NCBI GenBank assembly: GCA_934481445.1
Contig: CAKSPC010000004.1
Location: forward strand, 9,155 to 73,154
Reading direction: 5' to 3'
Origin: an uncultured Oscillospiraceae bacterium
GTDB lineage: Bacteria > Bacillota > Clostridia > Oscillospirales > Ruminococcaceae
Length of the DNA stretch: 64,000 bases
Below are positions 43,359 through 52,511 of this stretch, in pieces. Each line of letters starts with the position of its first letter. The stretch's first letter is position 1. The position numbers were made by a program, and so were the translations under genes. The notes beneath the pieces are model-generated. The model did not search any database and was not told where the DNA came from. It saw only the letters and a program-made list of their open reading frames with translations.

Positions 43359-44393
43359 TTATTCGATGACAACGCCCTCGCCGCTTGCGATGGTTTCGCC
43401 GATAACATACGCTGTTTCGCCGTTTGCGCGGAGGATCTCCACTGCCTTTTCGGCGTCCGCCTTGTCAACAACGAGCATCATGCCGATACCCATGTTGAAA
43501 GTGTTGTACATATCGTGCTCGGGTATGTTGCCAGTGCTCTGGAGCAGCTTGAATATCGCGGGGACTTCGTAGCTGTTCTTGTTTATCTTTGCGGCAATGC
43601 CGTCGGGCAGCGCGCGCGGAATGTTCTCGTAGAAGCCGCCGCCGGTGATGTGGCTGATGGACTTTACGGTCAGCCTGGAAATAACATCAAGAACGGGCTT
43701 TACATAAATTCTCGTGGGCGCGAGCAGCGCTTCGCCGAGGGATGTGCCAAGCTCGGGGTAGAATGTCTTAAGGTTCTGCTCGTTTACGTTGAACACCTTT
43801 CTTACCAGCGAGAAGCCGTTGGAATGCACGCCGCTGGAAGCAATACCGATGATGGCGTCCCCTTCCTTTACGGAGGATGGATCCAGTATCTTGGACTTGT
43901 CTACGATACCGGTGCTGTAGCCTGCGATGTCGTATTCGTCGTCGGGCATCATGCCGGGGTGCTCGGCGGTTTCACCGCCGACAAGCGCACAGCCTGCCAT
44001 AACGCAGCCGTCAGCCACGCCCTTAACTATCTCCGCAACCTTCTCGGGAACGACCTTGCCGATGGCGATGTAGTCGAGGAAGAACAGGGGCTTTGCGCCG
44101 CAGCAGATGATGTCGTTAACGCACATCGCAACTGCGTCGATACCGATGGTGTCGTGCTTGTCCATCAGCATTGCAAGCTTGAGCTTGGTGCCGACGCCGT
44201 CCGTGCCGCTTACGAGCACGGGTTCCTTCATACCTGTAAGGTCAGGCATGAACAGACCGCCGAAGCCGCCTATGCCGGATATGCAGCCCGCAGTGTTGGT
44301 GCGCGCAACGTGCTCCTTCATGAGACGAACCGACTCGTATCCCGCGGTAACGTCAACGCCCGCCGCCTTATAGCTTTCGCTGTAACTTTTCAT
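43359..44393 (-). CDS. purM: phosphoribosylformylglycinamidine cyclo-ligase PurM
   Basis: ATP-dependent closure of FGAM to AIR. The 344-aa protein has [56 protein letters not shown], the [10 protein letters not shown] loop, [15 protein letters not shown] and [16 protein letters not shown]. Follows purF by 23 nt. Confidence 0.97.
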   Translation of the reverse strand: MKSYSESYKAAGVDVTAGYESVRLMKEHVARTNTAGCISGIGGFGGLFMPDLTGMKEPVLVSGTDGVGTKLKLAMLMDKHDTIGIDAVAMCVNDIICCGAKPLFFLDYIAIGKVVPEKVAEIVKGVADGCVMAGCALVGGETAEHPGMMPDDEYDIAGYSTGIVDKSKILDPSSVKEGDAIIGIASSGVHSNGFSLVRKVFNVNEQNLKTFYPELGTSLGEALLAPTRIYVKPVLDVISRLTVKSISHITGGGFYENIPRALPDGIAAKINKNSYEVPAIFKLLQSTGNIPEHDMYNTFNMGIGMMLVVDKADAEKAVEILRANGETAYVIGETIASGEGVVIE

Positions 44394-44416
44394 GTTTTAC
44401 CGTCCTTATTACAATG

Positions 44417-45841
44417 TTATTCTTCAATTTTGCTCTCAAATTTGTCCTTGGGTATCTCCTTGGGGACTTCTACGGGGTACTTGCCCGTGAAGCAGCCCGT
44501 GCAGAAGCCGCAGTTTGCGTTTTCCGCAAGCTTGACGACGCTGTCGGTGCTTAAAAATCCCAGAGAATCCACCCCGATGATGTCTGCAATTTCCTTTACG
44601 GTATGCTTGTTTGCGATGAGGTTGTCCTTGCTGTCGATATCCGTGCCGAAGAAGCACTCGCTGATGAACGGCGGCGAGGATATTCTCATGTGTATCTCCT
44701 TTGCGCCGGCATTGCGCAGAAGCTTTACCACCTTTGCGGATGTCGTGCCTCTTACGATGCTGTCGTCCACAAGAACGACGCGCTTTCCGCGAACGGTCTC
44801 GCTTATCGCGTTGAGCTTTATGCGCACGGAGTTTTCGCGCATTCCCTGCGTGGGCTGTATGAATGTTCGGCCGATGTAGCGGTTCTTTATGAACCCTACT
44901 CCGTAAGGAATGCCGGATTCCTGTGCGAATCCCAGTGCGGCGTCAAGTCCGCTGTCGGGACATCCGATGACAACATCAGCCTGACAAGGGTGCTCCAGTG
45001 CGAGGTAATGACCCGCACGAAGCCTTGCGCGGTGAACGCTTGCGCCTTCGATAACGCTGTCGGGACGCGCAAAATAAATGAACTCGAACACGCACATAGA
45101 GCTTTTACCGCCGCAGTGGGTCTTTATGCTCTGAACGCCGCTGTCGTCAATTACCACGATCTCCCCCGGCTCGATATCGCGGATAAATTCCGCGCCGATG
45201 CTGTCGAGGGCGCAGGTTTCGCTCGCCGCAACGTAGCCGCCGTCGTCCGGAAGCTTTCCAAGACAGAGCGGTCTGAAACCGTGCGGGTCGCGCGCGCAGA
45301 TGAGCTTTTTCGGCGACATTATGCAAAGGCTGTATGCGCCCTTGATGCGATACATCGCTTTCTCCACCGCTTCCTGTATGGAGTTGCTGACAAGCCGCTC
45401 CTGCGTGATAGCGTAGGAGATCACCTCCGTATCGCTGGTGCTGTGGAAGATGGCGCCTTTAAGCTCATATTCCCGCCGCAGAGCAAGCGCATTGATGAGG
45501 TTTCCGTTATGCGCGATGGCAAGCGAGCCCTTTACATGGCGCACCGTCATCGGCTGGCAGTTTGCGGTGTTTACGTTTCCCGTGGTGGAATAACGCACAT
45601 GACCTACCGCTATCCTGCCCTCGCCGAATTCATCAAGAACTCTCTGCGTGAATACTTCGTTTACTAATCCCAATCCCTTGTGGGTCTTGAATACTCCGCG
45701 GTCGTTCACAACGATCCCGCAGCTCTCCTGACCCCTGTGCTGTAACGCGTACAACGCGTAATATGCAGAGTTTGCAACATTCGCGGGCTTGTTTGTATAT
45801 ATGCCGAAAACGCCGCACTCCTCATGTATGCTGTTGAACAT
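44417..45841 (-). CDS. purF: amidophosphoribosyltransferase PurF
   Basis: First committed step of purine synthesis (PRPP + Gln to phosphoribosylamine). 474 aa; the N-terminal propeptide MFNSIHEE precedes C9 of CGVFGIY, the glutaminase nucleophile. Further features: LQHRGQESCG, GHVRYSTTG, HNGNL, the PRPP-site VVLVDDSIVRGTTS, and Cys residues in FCTGCFTGKYP expected to ligate a 4Fe-4S cluster as in Bacillus PurF. Start ATG 45841 has AAAGGGG; the upstream frame start at 45871 is not used. Confidence 0.97.
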   Translation of the reverse strand: MFNSIHEECGVFGIYTNKPANVANSAYYALYALQHRGQESCGIVVNDRGVFKTHKGLGLVNEVFTQRVLDEFGEGRIAVGHVRYSTTGNVNTANCQPMTVRHVKGSLAIAHNGNLINALALRREYELKGAIFHSTSDTEVISYAITQERLVSNSIQEAVEKAMYRIKGAYSLCIMSPKKLICARDPHGFRPLCLGKLPDDGGYVAASETCALDSIGAEFIRDIEPGEIVVIDDSGVQSIKTHCGGKSSMCVFEFIYFARPDSVIEGASVHRARLRAGHYLALEHPCQADVVIGCPDSGLDAALGFAQESGIPYGVGFIKNRYIGRTFIQPTQGMRENSVRIKLNAISETVRGKRVVLVDDSIVRGTTSAKVVKLLRNAGAKEIHMRISSPPFISECFFGTDIDSKDNLIANKHTVKEIADIIGVDSLGFLSTDSVVKLAENANCGFCTGCFTGKYPVEVPKEIPKDKFESKIEE

Positions 45842-45900
45842 CTGTACCCCTTTCGTTACGGAGGGGAACACACGATCCCCTCTGTAAGCCGATCTGATTA

Positions 45901-46611
45901 TCAGCCGAAGATGCGGTGCATTATCTCGTTATAAGCCTCTTCTACGCCGCCCATATCTCTGCGGAAGCGATCCTTGTCGAGCTTCTCATGGGTTGTGGAA
46001 TCCCAGAAGCGGCAGGTATCGGGGGAGATCTCGTCGGCGAGGATTATCTCGTTGTGGAAACGGCCGAACTCGATCTTGAAGTCGATGAGGTCGATGTTGA
46101 GCTTCTTGAAGAAGCCGAGCATGAACTCGTTTACCTTGAACGCATACTTGGAGATGGTGTCGATCTCCTCCTGTGTTGCAAGGCCAAGACCCAGCGCATA
46201 GTAGCTGTTGATGAAAGGATCGCCCAGTTCATCGCACTTGTAGCTGAATTCCAGCGTGGGGGTCTTGAGGGGTGTGCCCTCTGCGATGCCAAGCTTCTTG
46301 GAGAAGCTGCCCGCAGCAACGTTTCTTACGATAACCTCGAGGGGAACGATCTCAACCTTCTTAACGAGGGTTTCGCGGTCGTTCAGTTCCTTTACGAGAT
46401 GGGTGGGGATGCCCTCCTTCTCAAGCAGACCGAACATATAGTTCGTCATCTTGTTGTTGATAACGCCCTTGCCTGTGATGGTGCCCTTCTTCTCGCCGTT
46501 GAAAGCGGTAGCGTCATCCTTGTAGGATACGATAACGTAGTCGGGGTTTTCGGTCGCAAAAACCTTCTTTGCCTTGCCCTCGTAAAGCTGTTCGCACTTA
46601 TTGTACTCCAT
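45901..46611 (-). CDS. purC: SAICAR synthetase PurC
   Basis: Ligates aspartate to CAIR. The 236-aa protein has [44 protein letters not shown], and the LIDFKIEFG and [13 protein letters not shown] segments. Start ATG 46611 is preceded by AAGGAG at 9 nt; upstream Met at 46647 lies in the purE-purC gap. Follows purE. Confidence 0.97.
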   Translation of the reverse strand: MEYNKCEQLYEGKAKKVFATENPDYVIVSYKDDATAFNGEKKGTITGKGVINNKMTNYMFGLLEKEGIPTHLVKELNDRETLVKKVEIVPLEVIVRNVAAGSFSKKLGIAEGTPLKTPTLEFSYKCDELGDPFINSYYALGLGLATQEEIDTISKYAFKVNEFMLGFFKKLNIDLIDFKIEFGRFHNEIILADEISPDTCRFWDSTTHEKLDKDRFRRDMGGVEEAYNEIMHRIFG

Positions 46612-46683
46612 GATTCTGATCTCCTTTTCAATGTTTGTTATATCCATGTGCCTAAGATTCCCTGGGCACGTTACTGACTTGTT

Positions 46684-47196
46684 TCAGCCTGTGATCTCCC
46701 TGACGGTTTCCTGCATTTTTCTGTCGGCGTCAAGGTTCTTTTCGTTCTGCTTCTTTCTGAAAGCTTCGAGCTTCTTTTCAAGCTCGCTGTCGGAAATGGC
46801 AAGTATCTCCACCGCAAGGTGTCCCGCATTCGCCGCGGTATCTATGCCGACCGTTGCCACAGGCACTCCGGGAGGCATCATAACGGAACTCAGCAGAGCG
46901 TCAACGCCCTCGAGAGCCTTTGCCTTTACGGGGATAGCGATAACAGGAAGCGTGGTGTTCGCCGCAATGGCGCCCGCAAGGTGCGCAGCCATTCCCGCCG
47001 CCGCGATGATAACGCCGAAGCCGTTTTCACGCGCGCTCTTTGCAAACTCCGCGACCTGTGCAGGGGAGCGGTGTGCGGAAAGAACTCTCATCTCAAACGG
47101 CACGCCGAAATCGTGCAGCACTTCACCAGCCTTTTTTACAACGGGATAGTCGCTGTCGCTGCCCATGATTATTGCAGCCTTTTTTGTCTGTGACAT
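46684..47196 (-). CDS. purE: N5-carboxyaminoimidazole ribonucleotide mutase PurE
   Basis: Class I PurE; isomerises N5-CAIR to CAIR. 170 aa; conserved IIMGSDSDYPVVKKA, VLSAHRSP (catalytic His), IIAAAGMAAHLAG and VDALLSSVMMPPGVPVATVGID. A C-terminal charged helix extends it by about 10 residues. Start ATG 47196 has AAAGGA; a longer TTG frame to 47277 runs through the leader hairpin and is rejected. First gene of the operon. purK is not nearby. Confidence 0.97.
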   Translation of the reverse strand: MSQTKKAAIIMGSDSDYPVVKKAGEVLHDFGVPFEMRVLSAHRSPAQVAEFAKSARENGFGVIIAAAGMAAHLAGAIAANTTLPVIAIPVKAKALEGVDALLSSVMMPPGVPVATVGIDTAANAGHLAVEILAISDSELEKKLEAFRKKQNEKNLDADRKMQETVREITG

Positions 47197-47210
47197 CTGA
47201 TCATTCCTTT

Positions 47211-47249
47211 CAAATAAAAACAGCTGTATGCATGAGAACATGATACAGC
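47211..47249 (-). terminator. terminator-like hairpin in the purE leader (candidate attenuator)
   Basis: Minus-strand RNA: GCTGTAT-CATG pairs with CATG-x-ATACAGC (47223-47229, 47231-47234, 47239-47249), one bulged G, then UGUUUUUAUUU and, 10 nt later, the purE ribosome site. It lies after the promoter at 47407-47435. A second copy of GGCTGTA occurs about 45 nt upstream in the leader and could compete for the 3' arm. Confidence 0.6.
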
Positions 47250-47406
47250 CAAAGTCACCTTTTGTTTTTATGTGCAATTATTCCGTAATTTACAGCCGAG
47301 AATAAATTCAATGAACCGAACTGAAACCGCAGACTCATCACAATATTCCCCCATCTGAAAGATTACGGCATACGGATGGGATATCCATCCGAAAAACACT
47401 ATTTAT

Positions 47407-47435
47407 ATTTTACAATAAAATGTTCGGAAATGCAA
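47407..47435 (-). promoter_or_regulatory. purine operon promoter overlapping a PurBox
   Basis: Minus strand -35 TTGCAT (47430-47435), 17 bp, -10 TAAAAT (47407-47412). In the spacer lies ATTTCCGAACATT (47419-47431), an exact match to the Gram-positive PurBox AWWWCCGAACWWT recognised by PurR. A weaker inverted CGAAAAAC half-site follows past the -10 (about 47387-47397). The rest of 47197-47511 has no gene; the leader of about 200 nt holds a CGGATGG/CCATCCG stem, CCGTAAT/ATTACGG pairing and the attenuator-like hairpin. Confidence 0.75.
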
Positions 47436-47511
47436 GTGGTTTTTTAATTTTTCAACATTTTATATCAAATGCGATTGAGAAATCGGTTTAATTCCGTCAA
47501 TATATCAAATA

Positions 47512-48201
47512 TCACAGAATGCGCGAACCGTTAATTACCAGTCCGAACTTCACCCCGAGGAACTGCGCCGCCCTTCTGCAAAGATCCATACGCGACAGAA
47601 AGATCTCAAAATACTCCATAACAGGGCTTATCTTGAGGTCGATGGTGAGGCTGAGAATCAGTTCCTTCTTGTCGTCGGAGAATGTCAGTTCGGATCTTTC
47701 AACGGCGTAATTCACTCGGTCGTGGATGTCCCGCGCGAGGTTTTCGTCGCTGGGGACGAAAGGACCGTCCTTGCTGCGGACGCGGGAACGGCGCACGTCG
47801 GATTTATCCGCGATGATGAGAGCGGCTGCTATCGGCGTTACGGGCATCGCGGTGCCCTCGTCGTGATTGCCTATCGCGGAAACGATCAGCGATATCTCGT
47901 CCGCGGGCATACCGAGGTTGTCCAGCAGGCGGAACGCCATTACCGCGCCGCTCTGCGCATGGTCAACTCGGTTGATGACGTTGCCGATATCATGCATATA
48001 CGCCGCTATCTCCGCAATCTCGCAGGTGCGGGCGTCGTAGCCGAGGGTGTCGAGTATCATGTACGCGGTGGCGGCGGCACGCTCAACGTGCGCGTTGGAA
48101 TGCTCGGTGTAGCCGATGGTATTCAGCGCGGCGTCGGCGTAGTTTATATATGTCTGGATGTCCTTGTTCTTTCTTATATATTCGTAAGTTACGTTGCTCA
48201 T
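47512..48201 (-). CDS. HD-domain phosphohydrolase-like protein
   Basis: A 229-aa predicted metal-dependent hydrolase. HD motif: H in HVERAAATAYMIL, the HD pair in AAYMHDIGN, further His in RVDHAQSG and the distal Asp in IADKSDVRRSR. Family members hydrolyse nucleotide phosphates or cyclic dinucleotides; no GYP motif is present, so it is not a classic c-di-GMP phosphodiesterase. Divergent from fruR. Own promoter. Confidence 0.75.
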   Translation of the reverse strand: MSNVTYEYIRKNKDIQTYINYADAALNTIGYTEHSNAHVERAAATAYMILDTLGYDARTCEIAEIAAYMHDIGNVINRVDHAQSGAVMAFRLLDNLGMPADEISLIVSAIGNHDEGTAMPVTPIAAALIIADKSDVRRSRVRSKDGPFVPSDENLARDIHDRVNYAVERSELTFSDDKKELILSLTIDLKISPVMEYFEIFLSRMDLCRRAAQFLGVKFGLVINGSRIL

Positions 48202-48244
48202 TTGTTCTGCCTCTTTCGTTTAAAAGGATAAAGTCACTGTACTT

Positions 48245-48273
48245 ATTATAACAGTTTTTCTGCGGATTTTCAA
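48245..48273 (-). promoter_or_regulatory. promoter for the HD-domain gene
   Basis: Minus strand -35 TTGAAA (48268-48273), 17 bp, -10 TATAAT (48245-48250). Confidence 0.75.
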
Positions 48274-48319
48274 TAGCTCAAAAGAAAAAAACGGGTAAAT
48301 ATTGAGAGCACGGAAAATT

Positions 48320-48410
48320 CATTTCGGTCCACAATTGTTCAACAAGCATTTTCGGTCAAAAATATGTTTATCGGCCACTTTATTGTGCATTTTGCACAAC
48401 AGTTTTGAAC
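48320..48410 (+). repeat. short direct repeats upstream of the fructose operon
   Basis: The gap 48202-48564 contains no gene. It carries two copies of CATTTYCGGTC (48320-48329 and 48347-48357, the second with one extra T) and two copies of TTTTGAAC (48403-48410 and 48474-48481, the latter inside the promoter spacer). These may be DeoR-type FruR operators; placement is suggestive only. Confidence 0.3.
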
Positions 48411-48469
48411 AGATATTGTAAACCATCTACAAACTTTGCGTATTCATGAATATTTTTGAGCTAAACTAC

Positions 48470-48498
48470 TTGATTTTGAACGAATCGTGTGATATTAT
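48470..48498 (+). promoter_or_regulatory. promoter for the fruR-fruK-fruA-ptsH-ptsI operon
   Basis: -35 TTGATT (48470-48475), 17 bp, -10 TATTAT (48493-48498). Confidence 0.65.
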
Positions 48499-48564
48499 TA
48501 GGTCAGGACAAAGCAAATGAGTCCAGAACAATCCAAAAGATATCATGATATACAGAGGTCAGAA

Positions 48565-49308
48565 ATGCTTACAGAAGAACGTCATTCAATCATCGTCGGC
48601 ACGATAAACAACCGCAGTAGCGTTACCATCGCCGAGTTATGCGAGATACTCAACGTATCCGCTTCAACGGTCAAAAGGGATCTTATAACTCTCGCGGAAG
48701 AGGGAAAGATAACAAAGGTACGCGGCGGCGCGATGGCAATAACCGAGGGCTTCACCGCCGTTGAAAAGAACGTGGAGGAGAAGGCTTCCATCTGCACCCG
48801 CGAAAAGGAAGCAGTCGCAGAATACGCAGCATCGCTCATAGAAAACGGCGACTTCGTTTTCATTGACGCAGGCACCACAACCGTAAAGATGATAGACCAC
48901 CTGCCGAAGCTGGATGTAACTTTCGTTACGAACGGCTTCATCCACGCGAAAAAACTTGCGCAGCGCGGGTTCAAGGTGTTCATTACAGGCGGAGAGATAA
49001 AGGCGTCGACCGAAGCGATCGTCGGTGCGGAATGCGTGCTCACCCTCAAGAACTACAACTTCACAAAATGCTTTATGGGCACAAACGGAGTCTCGCTCAC
49101 CGCGGGCTTCACAACGCCGGACGTAAACGAAGCAAGGGTAAAATCCGCGGCGATGGAAAGCAGCAGGATATCCTACATTCTCGCCGACCACACCAAGTTT
49201 GACAAGGTAAGCTCCGCAACGTTCGCGCAGCTTAGCAAGGCGGAAATAATCACCGACAAGCCCGCAAACAGAAAATATACCGACGCGGCGTCCATCAGGG
49301 AGGTTTGA
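48565..49308 (+). CDS. fruR: DeoR-family transcriptional regulator (FruR)
   Basis: A 247-aa repressor of the DeoR/GlpR type. N-terminal winged helix (about 1-57): TIAELCEILNVSASTVKRDLITLAEEGKI with RVRGG-like wing (TKVRGGA). The C-terminal sugar-phosphate sensor domain has GDFVFIDAGTTT, FVTNGF and a late DHTKFDK motif. It probably responds to fructose-1-phosphate, judging by the adjacent fruK. Start ATG 48565 follows AGAGGT at 5 nt; the frame from 48517 lacks a ribosome site. It is 4 nt from fruK. Confidence 0.88.
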   Translation: MLTEERHSIIVGTINNRSSVTIAELCEILNVSASTVKRDLITLAEEGKITKVRGGAMAITEGFTAVEKNVEEKASICTREKEAVAEYAASLIENGDFVFIDAGTTTVKMIDHLPKLDVTFVTNGFIHAKKLAQRGFKVFITGGEIKASTEAIVGAECVLTLKNYNFTKCFMGTNGVSLTAGFTTPDVNEARVKSAAMESSRISYILADHTKFDKVSSATFAQLSKAEIITDKPANRKYTDAASIREV

Positions 49309-49312
49309 TACA

Positions 49313-50215
49313 ATGATCTATACAGTAACATTTAACCCCGCGGTCGACTATGTCGTCCGCACAAAAAAGCTCACCGCAGGCGAGGTCAACCGCTCCGAAA
49401 GCGAGGAGATATACTTCGGCGGCAAGGGCATAAACGTTTCGATAGTTTTGAGCGAACTCGGAGTAAAATCAAAGGCGCTCGGCTTCGTTGCAGGATTTAC
49501 GGGCGACGCCATTGAAAAAGGCGTTGCTGAGAAGAATATCGACGCGGATTTTGTTCATCTTAAAGATGGGTTCTCCCGCATAAACGTAAAGATCAAATCC
49601 GACGAGGAAACGGAGCTCAACGGACAGGGACCGAATATCACCGCCGAGGCGGTGGAGGAGCTTTTCGCAAAGCTGGACGAGATAAAGGACGGCGACACCA
49701 TCGTCCTCGCGGGCAGCATCCCCTCTTCCCTCCCCGCGGATATTTACGAAAGAATACTTGAGCGGCTGAAGGACAGAAACATCAGAGCTGTGGTGGACGC
49801 CACAAAGGATCTTCTGATGAACGTTCTGAAATACAAGCCGTTCCTCATAAAGCCCAACAATTTTGAACTTGGCGAGATATTCGGCGTGGAAATGAAAACC
49901 ACCGACGATATCATCACTTACGCAGGAAAGCTCCGCGAGATGGGCGCCCGCAACGTTCTCATCTCCATGGCAGGCGACGGCGCGGTGCTGCTCGATGAAA
50001 ACGGGAAAACGCACATCTGCGGCGTATGCAGGGGCAGGGTAAGAAATTCCGTAGGCGCGGGAGATTCGATGGTCGCAGGATTTATCGCAGGCTGCGAAAA
50101 GGGCGACTACGAATACGCGCTGAAGCTCGGAACGGCATCCGGCGGTGCAACGGCGTTCTCCGACGGCCTTGCGGACAGGAAAACCATCGACGAACTTTTA
50201 AAACAGCTCACATAA
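49313..50215 (+). CDS. fruK: 1-phosphofructokinase FruK
   Basis: Phosphorylates fructose-1-phosphate to fructose-1,6-bisphosphate. 300 aa, PfkB fold: MIYTVTFNPAVDYVV, YFGGKGINVSIVLSELG (signature 1), NGQGPNI and the catalytic Asp in RNSVGAGDSMVAGFIAG (signature 2). Standard length. Starts 4 nt after fruR with a GAGGTT ribosome site. Confidence 0.95.
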   Translation: MIYTVTFNPAVDYVVRTKKLTAGEVNRSESEEIYFGGKGINVSIVLSELGVKSKALGFVAGFTGDAIEKGVAEKNIDADFVHLKDGFSRINVKIKSDEETELNGQGPNITAEAVEELFAKLDEIKDGDTIVLAGSIPSSLPADIYERILERLKDRNIRAVVDATKDLLMNVLKYKPFLIKPNNFELGEIFGVEMKTTDDIITYAGKLREMGARNVLISMAGDGAVLLDENGKTHICGVCRGRVRNSVGAGDSMVAGFIAGCEKGDYEYALKLGTASGGATAFSDGLADRKTIDELLKQLT

Positions 50216-50247
50216 GCTCATAACTATTCATACGGGAGGATAAGGCA

Positions 50248-52179
50248 ATGAGAATAGTTGACCTGATAAACAATAAAAGTATTCTTCTTGGCGCAGCACC
50301 CACAAGCAAATCAGAAGCGATAGATATGCTGGTCGATCTCCAGGTAAAGGGCGGAAACATTGCCGACAAGGAAGCATATAAGAAAGGTATACTCGCACGC
50401 GAGGAAATGAGCTCCACCGCCGTCGGCGAGGGCATAGCGATCCCCCATGCAAAGAGCGAAGCGGTAAAGGCTCCGTCGCTGGCGGCAATGACAGTGCCGA
50501 ACGGCGTTGACTACGAAGCGATGGATGACGAGCCCTCCAACCTGCTGTTTATGATAGCCGCTCCGAACGACGGCGATGTCCACCTCGAAGTTCTTTCAAG
50601 GCTCATGACGCTGCTGATGGACGAGGACTTCCGCGCGAAGCTGCTTGCGGCAAAGGACAAGGACGAATTCCTAAGCACCATCGATGAGATGGAAAAGGAA
50701 AAGTTCCCGGACGAGCCCTCCGAAAAGCCCGCTGTAAAGGCTGACGACGGAACATTCAGAGTTCTCGCGGTAACCGCCTGCCCCACTGGCATTGCGCACA
50801 CCTACATGGCGGCGGAGGCGCTCGAAAAGGCGGGAAAGAAGCTTGGTATTTCCATCAAGGTGGAAACGAACGGCTCCGGCGGCGCGAAGAATATCCTCAC
50901 CAAAGAAGAGATCGAAAAGTGCGACGGAATCATCGTTGCGGCGGATAAAACCGTAGAAATGGCTCGATTCAACGGAAAAAAAGTGATCGCCACAAAGGTT
51001 TCCGACGGAATCAAGATCCCCGAGGAGCTTATCAACCGCATAGTAAACGGCGACGCTCCGGTTTATCATCATGAGGGCGGAGCGGCTCAGCCGGCTTCCT
51101 CCGACGGCGGCGAAAGCTTCGGAAGAAAGCTTTACAAGCACCTGATGAACGGCGTTTCGAATATGCTTCCGTTCACGGTGGCTGGCGGTATTTTCATCGC
51201 GATAGCATTCCTTATTGATACAATCGCGGGGGTAGAGCCCGGTGACAACTTCGGTTCCGTTACCGCGGCGGCGGCGTTCTTCAAGACCATCGGCGGATTT
51301 GCATTCAACTTTATGGTGCCCGTACTGGCTGCATACATCGGCAAGAGCATTGCTGACCGCCCCGGCTTCCTTGTCGGTCTGGTGGGAGGATACCTCGCGA
51401 CGACCGGTTCGACTTTCGCGAATATCGGCGGGGATGTTCCCTCGGGATTCCTCGGCGCGCTGCTGGCTGGCTTCGCAGGCGGATTTATAATGCTCGGTCT
51501 TGAGAAGCTCTGCGACAAAATGCCCCGCGCGCTGAACGGCATAAAGCCCGTTCTGATATACCCGCTGGCGGGTCTTGGCATCATCGCGGTGGTAATGTGC
51601 GCGGTAAACCCGTTCATGGGCATGATAAACACGGCGATATCCGATTTCCTGCGCAATATGGGCAGCAACAGTAAGATCCTTCTCGGCGTTATCCTCGGCG
51701 CGATGATGTCGATAGACATGGGCGGTCCTTTCAACAAGGCGGCATATGTATTCGGCACGGCGGCAATTTCCGCGGGCAGCTACGACATCATGGCTGCGGT
51801 AATGATCGGCGGTATGGTTCCTCCCATAGCAATAGCACTCAGCACGACATTCTTCAAGAACAGATGGACGGAGGAAGAGCGCAAGAGCGGCCCCGTAAAC
51901 TACATCATGGGTCTTAGCTTTATTACAGAGGGCGCTATCCCCTACGCGGCTTCCGACCCGATAAGAGTAATTCCCGCCTGCATGGTCGGCGCGGGACTGG
52001 CAGGCGGTCTTTCGATGGCGTTCAACTGCACGCTTATGGCTCCCCACGGCGGTATCTTCGTGTTCGCCGTTGTCGGCAACTGGCCGATGTACCTCGTATC
52101 CCTTGCGGCAGGCTCGTTAGTTTCCATGTTCCTGCTCGCGCTGTTAAAGAAAAAGAAAACCGTAAAGGCTGACAAGTAA
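50248..52179 (+). CDS. fruA: fructose-specific PTS enzyme IIABC
   Basis: Imports and phosphorylates fructose. 643 aa in order IIA-IIB-IIC: IIA (about 1-150) has phospho-His H67 in EGIAIPHAKSE; IIB (about 170-265) has phospho-Cys C178 in VTACPTGIAHTYMAAEAL; IIC (about 290-635) is a polytopic channel with GVSNMLPFTVAGGIFIAIAF, SIDMGGPFNKAAYVFG and SFITEGAIPYAASDP. Lies 32 nt after fruK and upstream of ptsH. Confidence 0.96.
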   Translation: MRIVDLINNKSILLGAAPTSKSEAIDMLVDLQVKGGNIADKEAYKKGILAREEMSSTAVGEGIAIPHAKSEAVKAPSLAAMTVPNGVDYEAMDDEPSNLLFMIAAPNDGDVHLEVLSRLMTLLMDEDFRAKLLAAKDKDEFLSTIDEMEKEKFPDEPSEKPAVKADDGTFRVLAVTACPTGIAHTYMAAEALEKAGKKLGISIKVETNGSGGAKNILTKEEIEKCDGIIVAADKTVEMARFNGKKVIATKVSDGIKIPEELINRIVNGDAPVYHHEGGAAQPASSDGGESFGRKLYKHLMNGVSNMLPFTVAGGIFIAIAFLIDTIAGVEPGDNFGSVTAAAAFFKTIGGFAFNFMVPVLAAYIGKSIADRPGFLVGLVGGYLATTGSTFANIGGDVPSGFLGALLAGFAGGFIMLGLEKLCDKMPRALNGIKPVLIYPLAGLGIIAVVMCAVNPFMGMINTAISDFLRNMGSNSKILLGVILGAMMSIDMGGPFNKAAYVFGTAAISAGSYDIMAAVMIGGMVPPIAIALSTTFFKNRWTEEERKSGPVNYIMGLSFITEGAIPYAASDPIRVIPACMVGAGLAGGLSMAFNCTLMAPHGGIFVFAVVGNWPMYLVSLAAGSLVSMFLLALLKKKKTVKADK

Positions 52180-52204
52180 TTTATTAAATAAGGAGAGTAA
52201 CATC

Positions 52205-52471
52205 ATGGTAACAAAGACAGTAGAAGTAATCAACGCACAGGGCATTCATATGCGTCCCGCAGGCATCCTCGCGGCAGAAATGAAGAAGTTCGCAGGCTGC
52301 ACCGTGACCCTCAAGACCGCAGAAAAGACCGCAAAGGCCACCGCAGTCATGCAGATAATGGCAGCGGGCATCAAGTGCGGCACAAAGGTAGAGATAACCG
52401 CCGACGGCGAGAACGAGCAGGCGGCTCTGGACAAGGCTGCAGAGCTTTTCGAGAGCGGCTTCGGAGAATAA
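52205..52471 (+). CDS. ptsH: phosphocarrier protein HPr (Ser46 replaced)
   Basis: An 88-aa PTS phosphocarrier; passes phosphate from enzyme I to IIA. H15 is in QGIHMRPAG with R17 intact. The helix that normally contains Ser46 (consensus KSIMGVM) reads KATAVMQIM here; the residue aligned to Ser46 is Ala47 or the preceding Thr46, so the usual HPr kinase/phosphorylase target is lost. Position in the fructose operon suggests a dedicated HPr of the FPr type; a second canonical HPr may exist elsewhere in the genome. GGAGAG ribosome site. Confidence 0.9.
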   Translation: MVTKTVEVINAQGIHMRPAGILAAEMKKFAGCTVTLKTAEKTAKATAVMQIMAAGIKCGTKVEITADGENEQAALDKAAELFESGFGE

Positions 52472-52511
52472 CAACGCGGCTTTTTCGGCCGTAACTGAAA
52501 GGGGTCAGATC

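Noticed and set aside
47197..47277. Extended TTG start for purE through the leader
   Set aside because: The added residues cross the terminator hairpin, and the ATG at 47196 has the AAAGGA ribosome site and the conserved family start.
47197..47407. Guanine or ZTP riboswitch in the purE leader
   Set aside because: The conserved core elements (J2/3 and loop sequences of the purine aptamer, or the ZTP core) could not be found by reading; left as an unknown leader.
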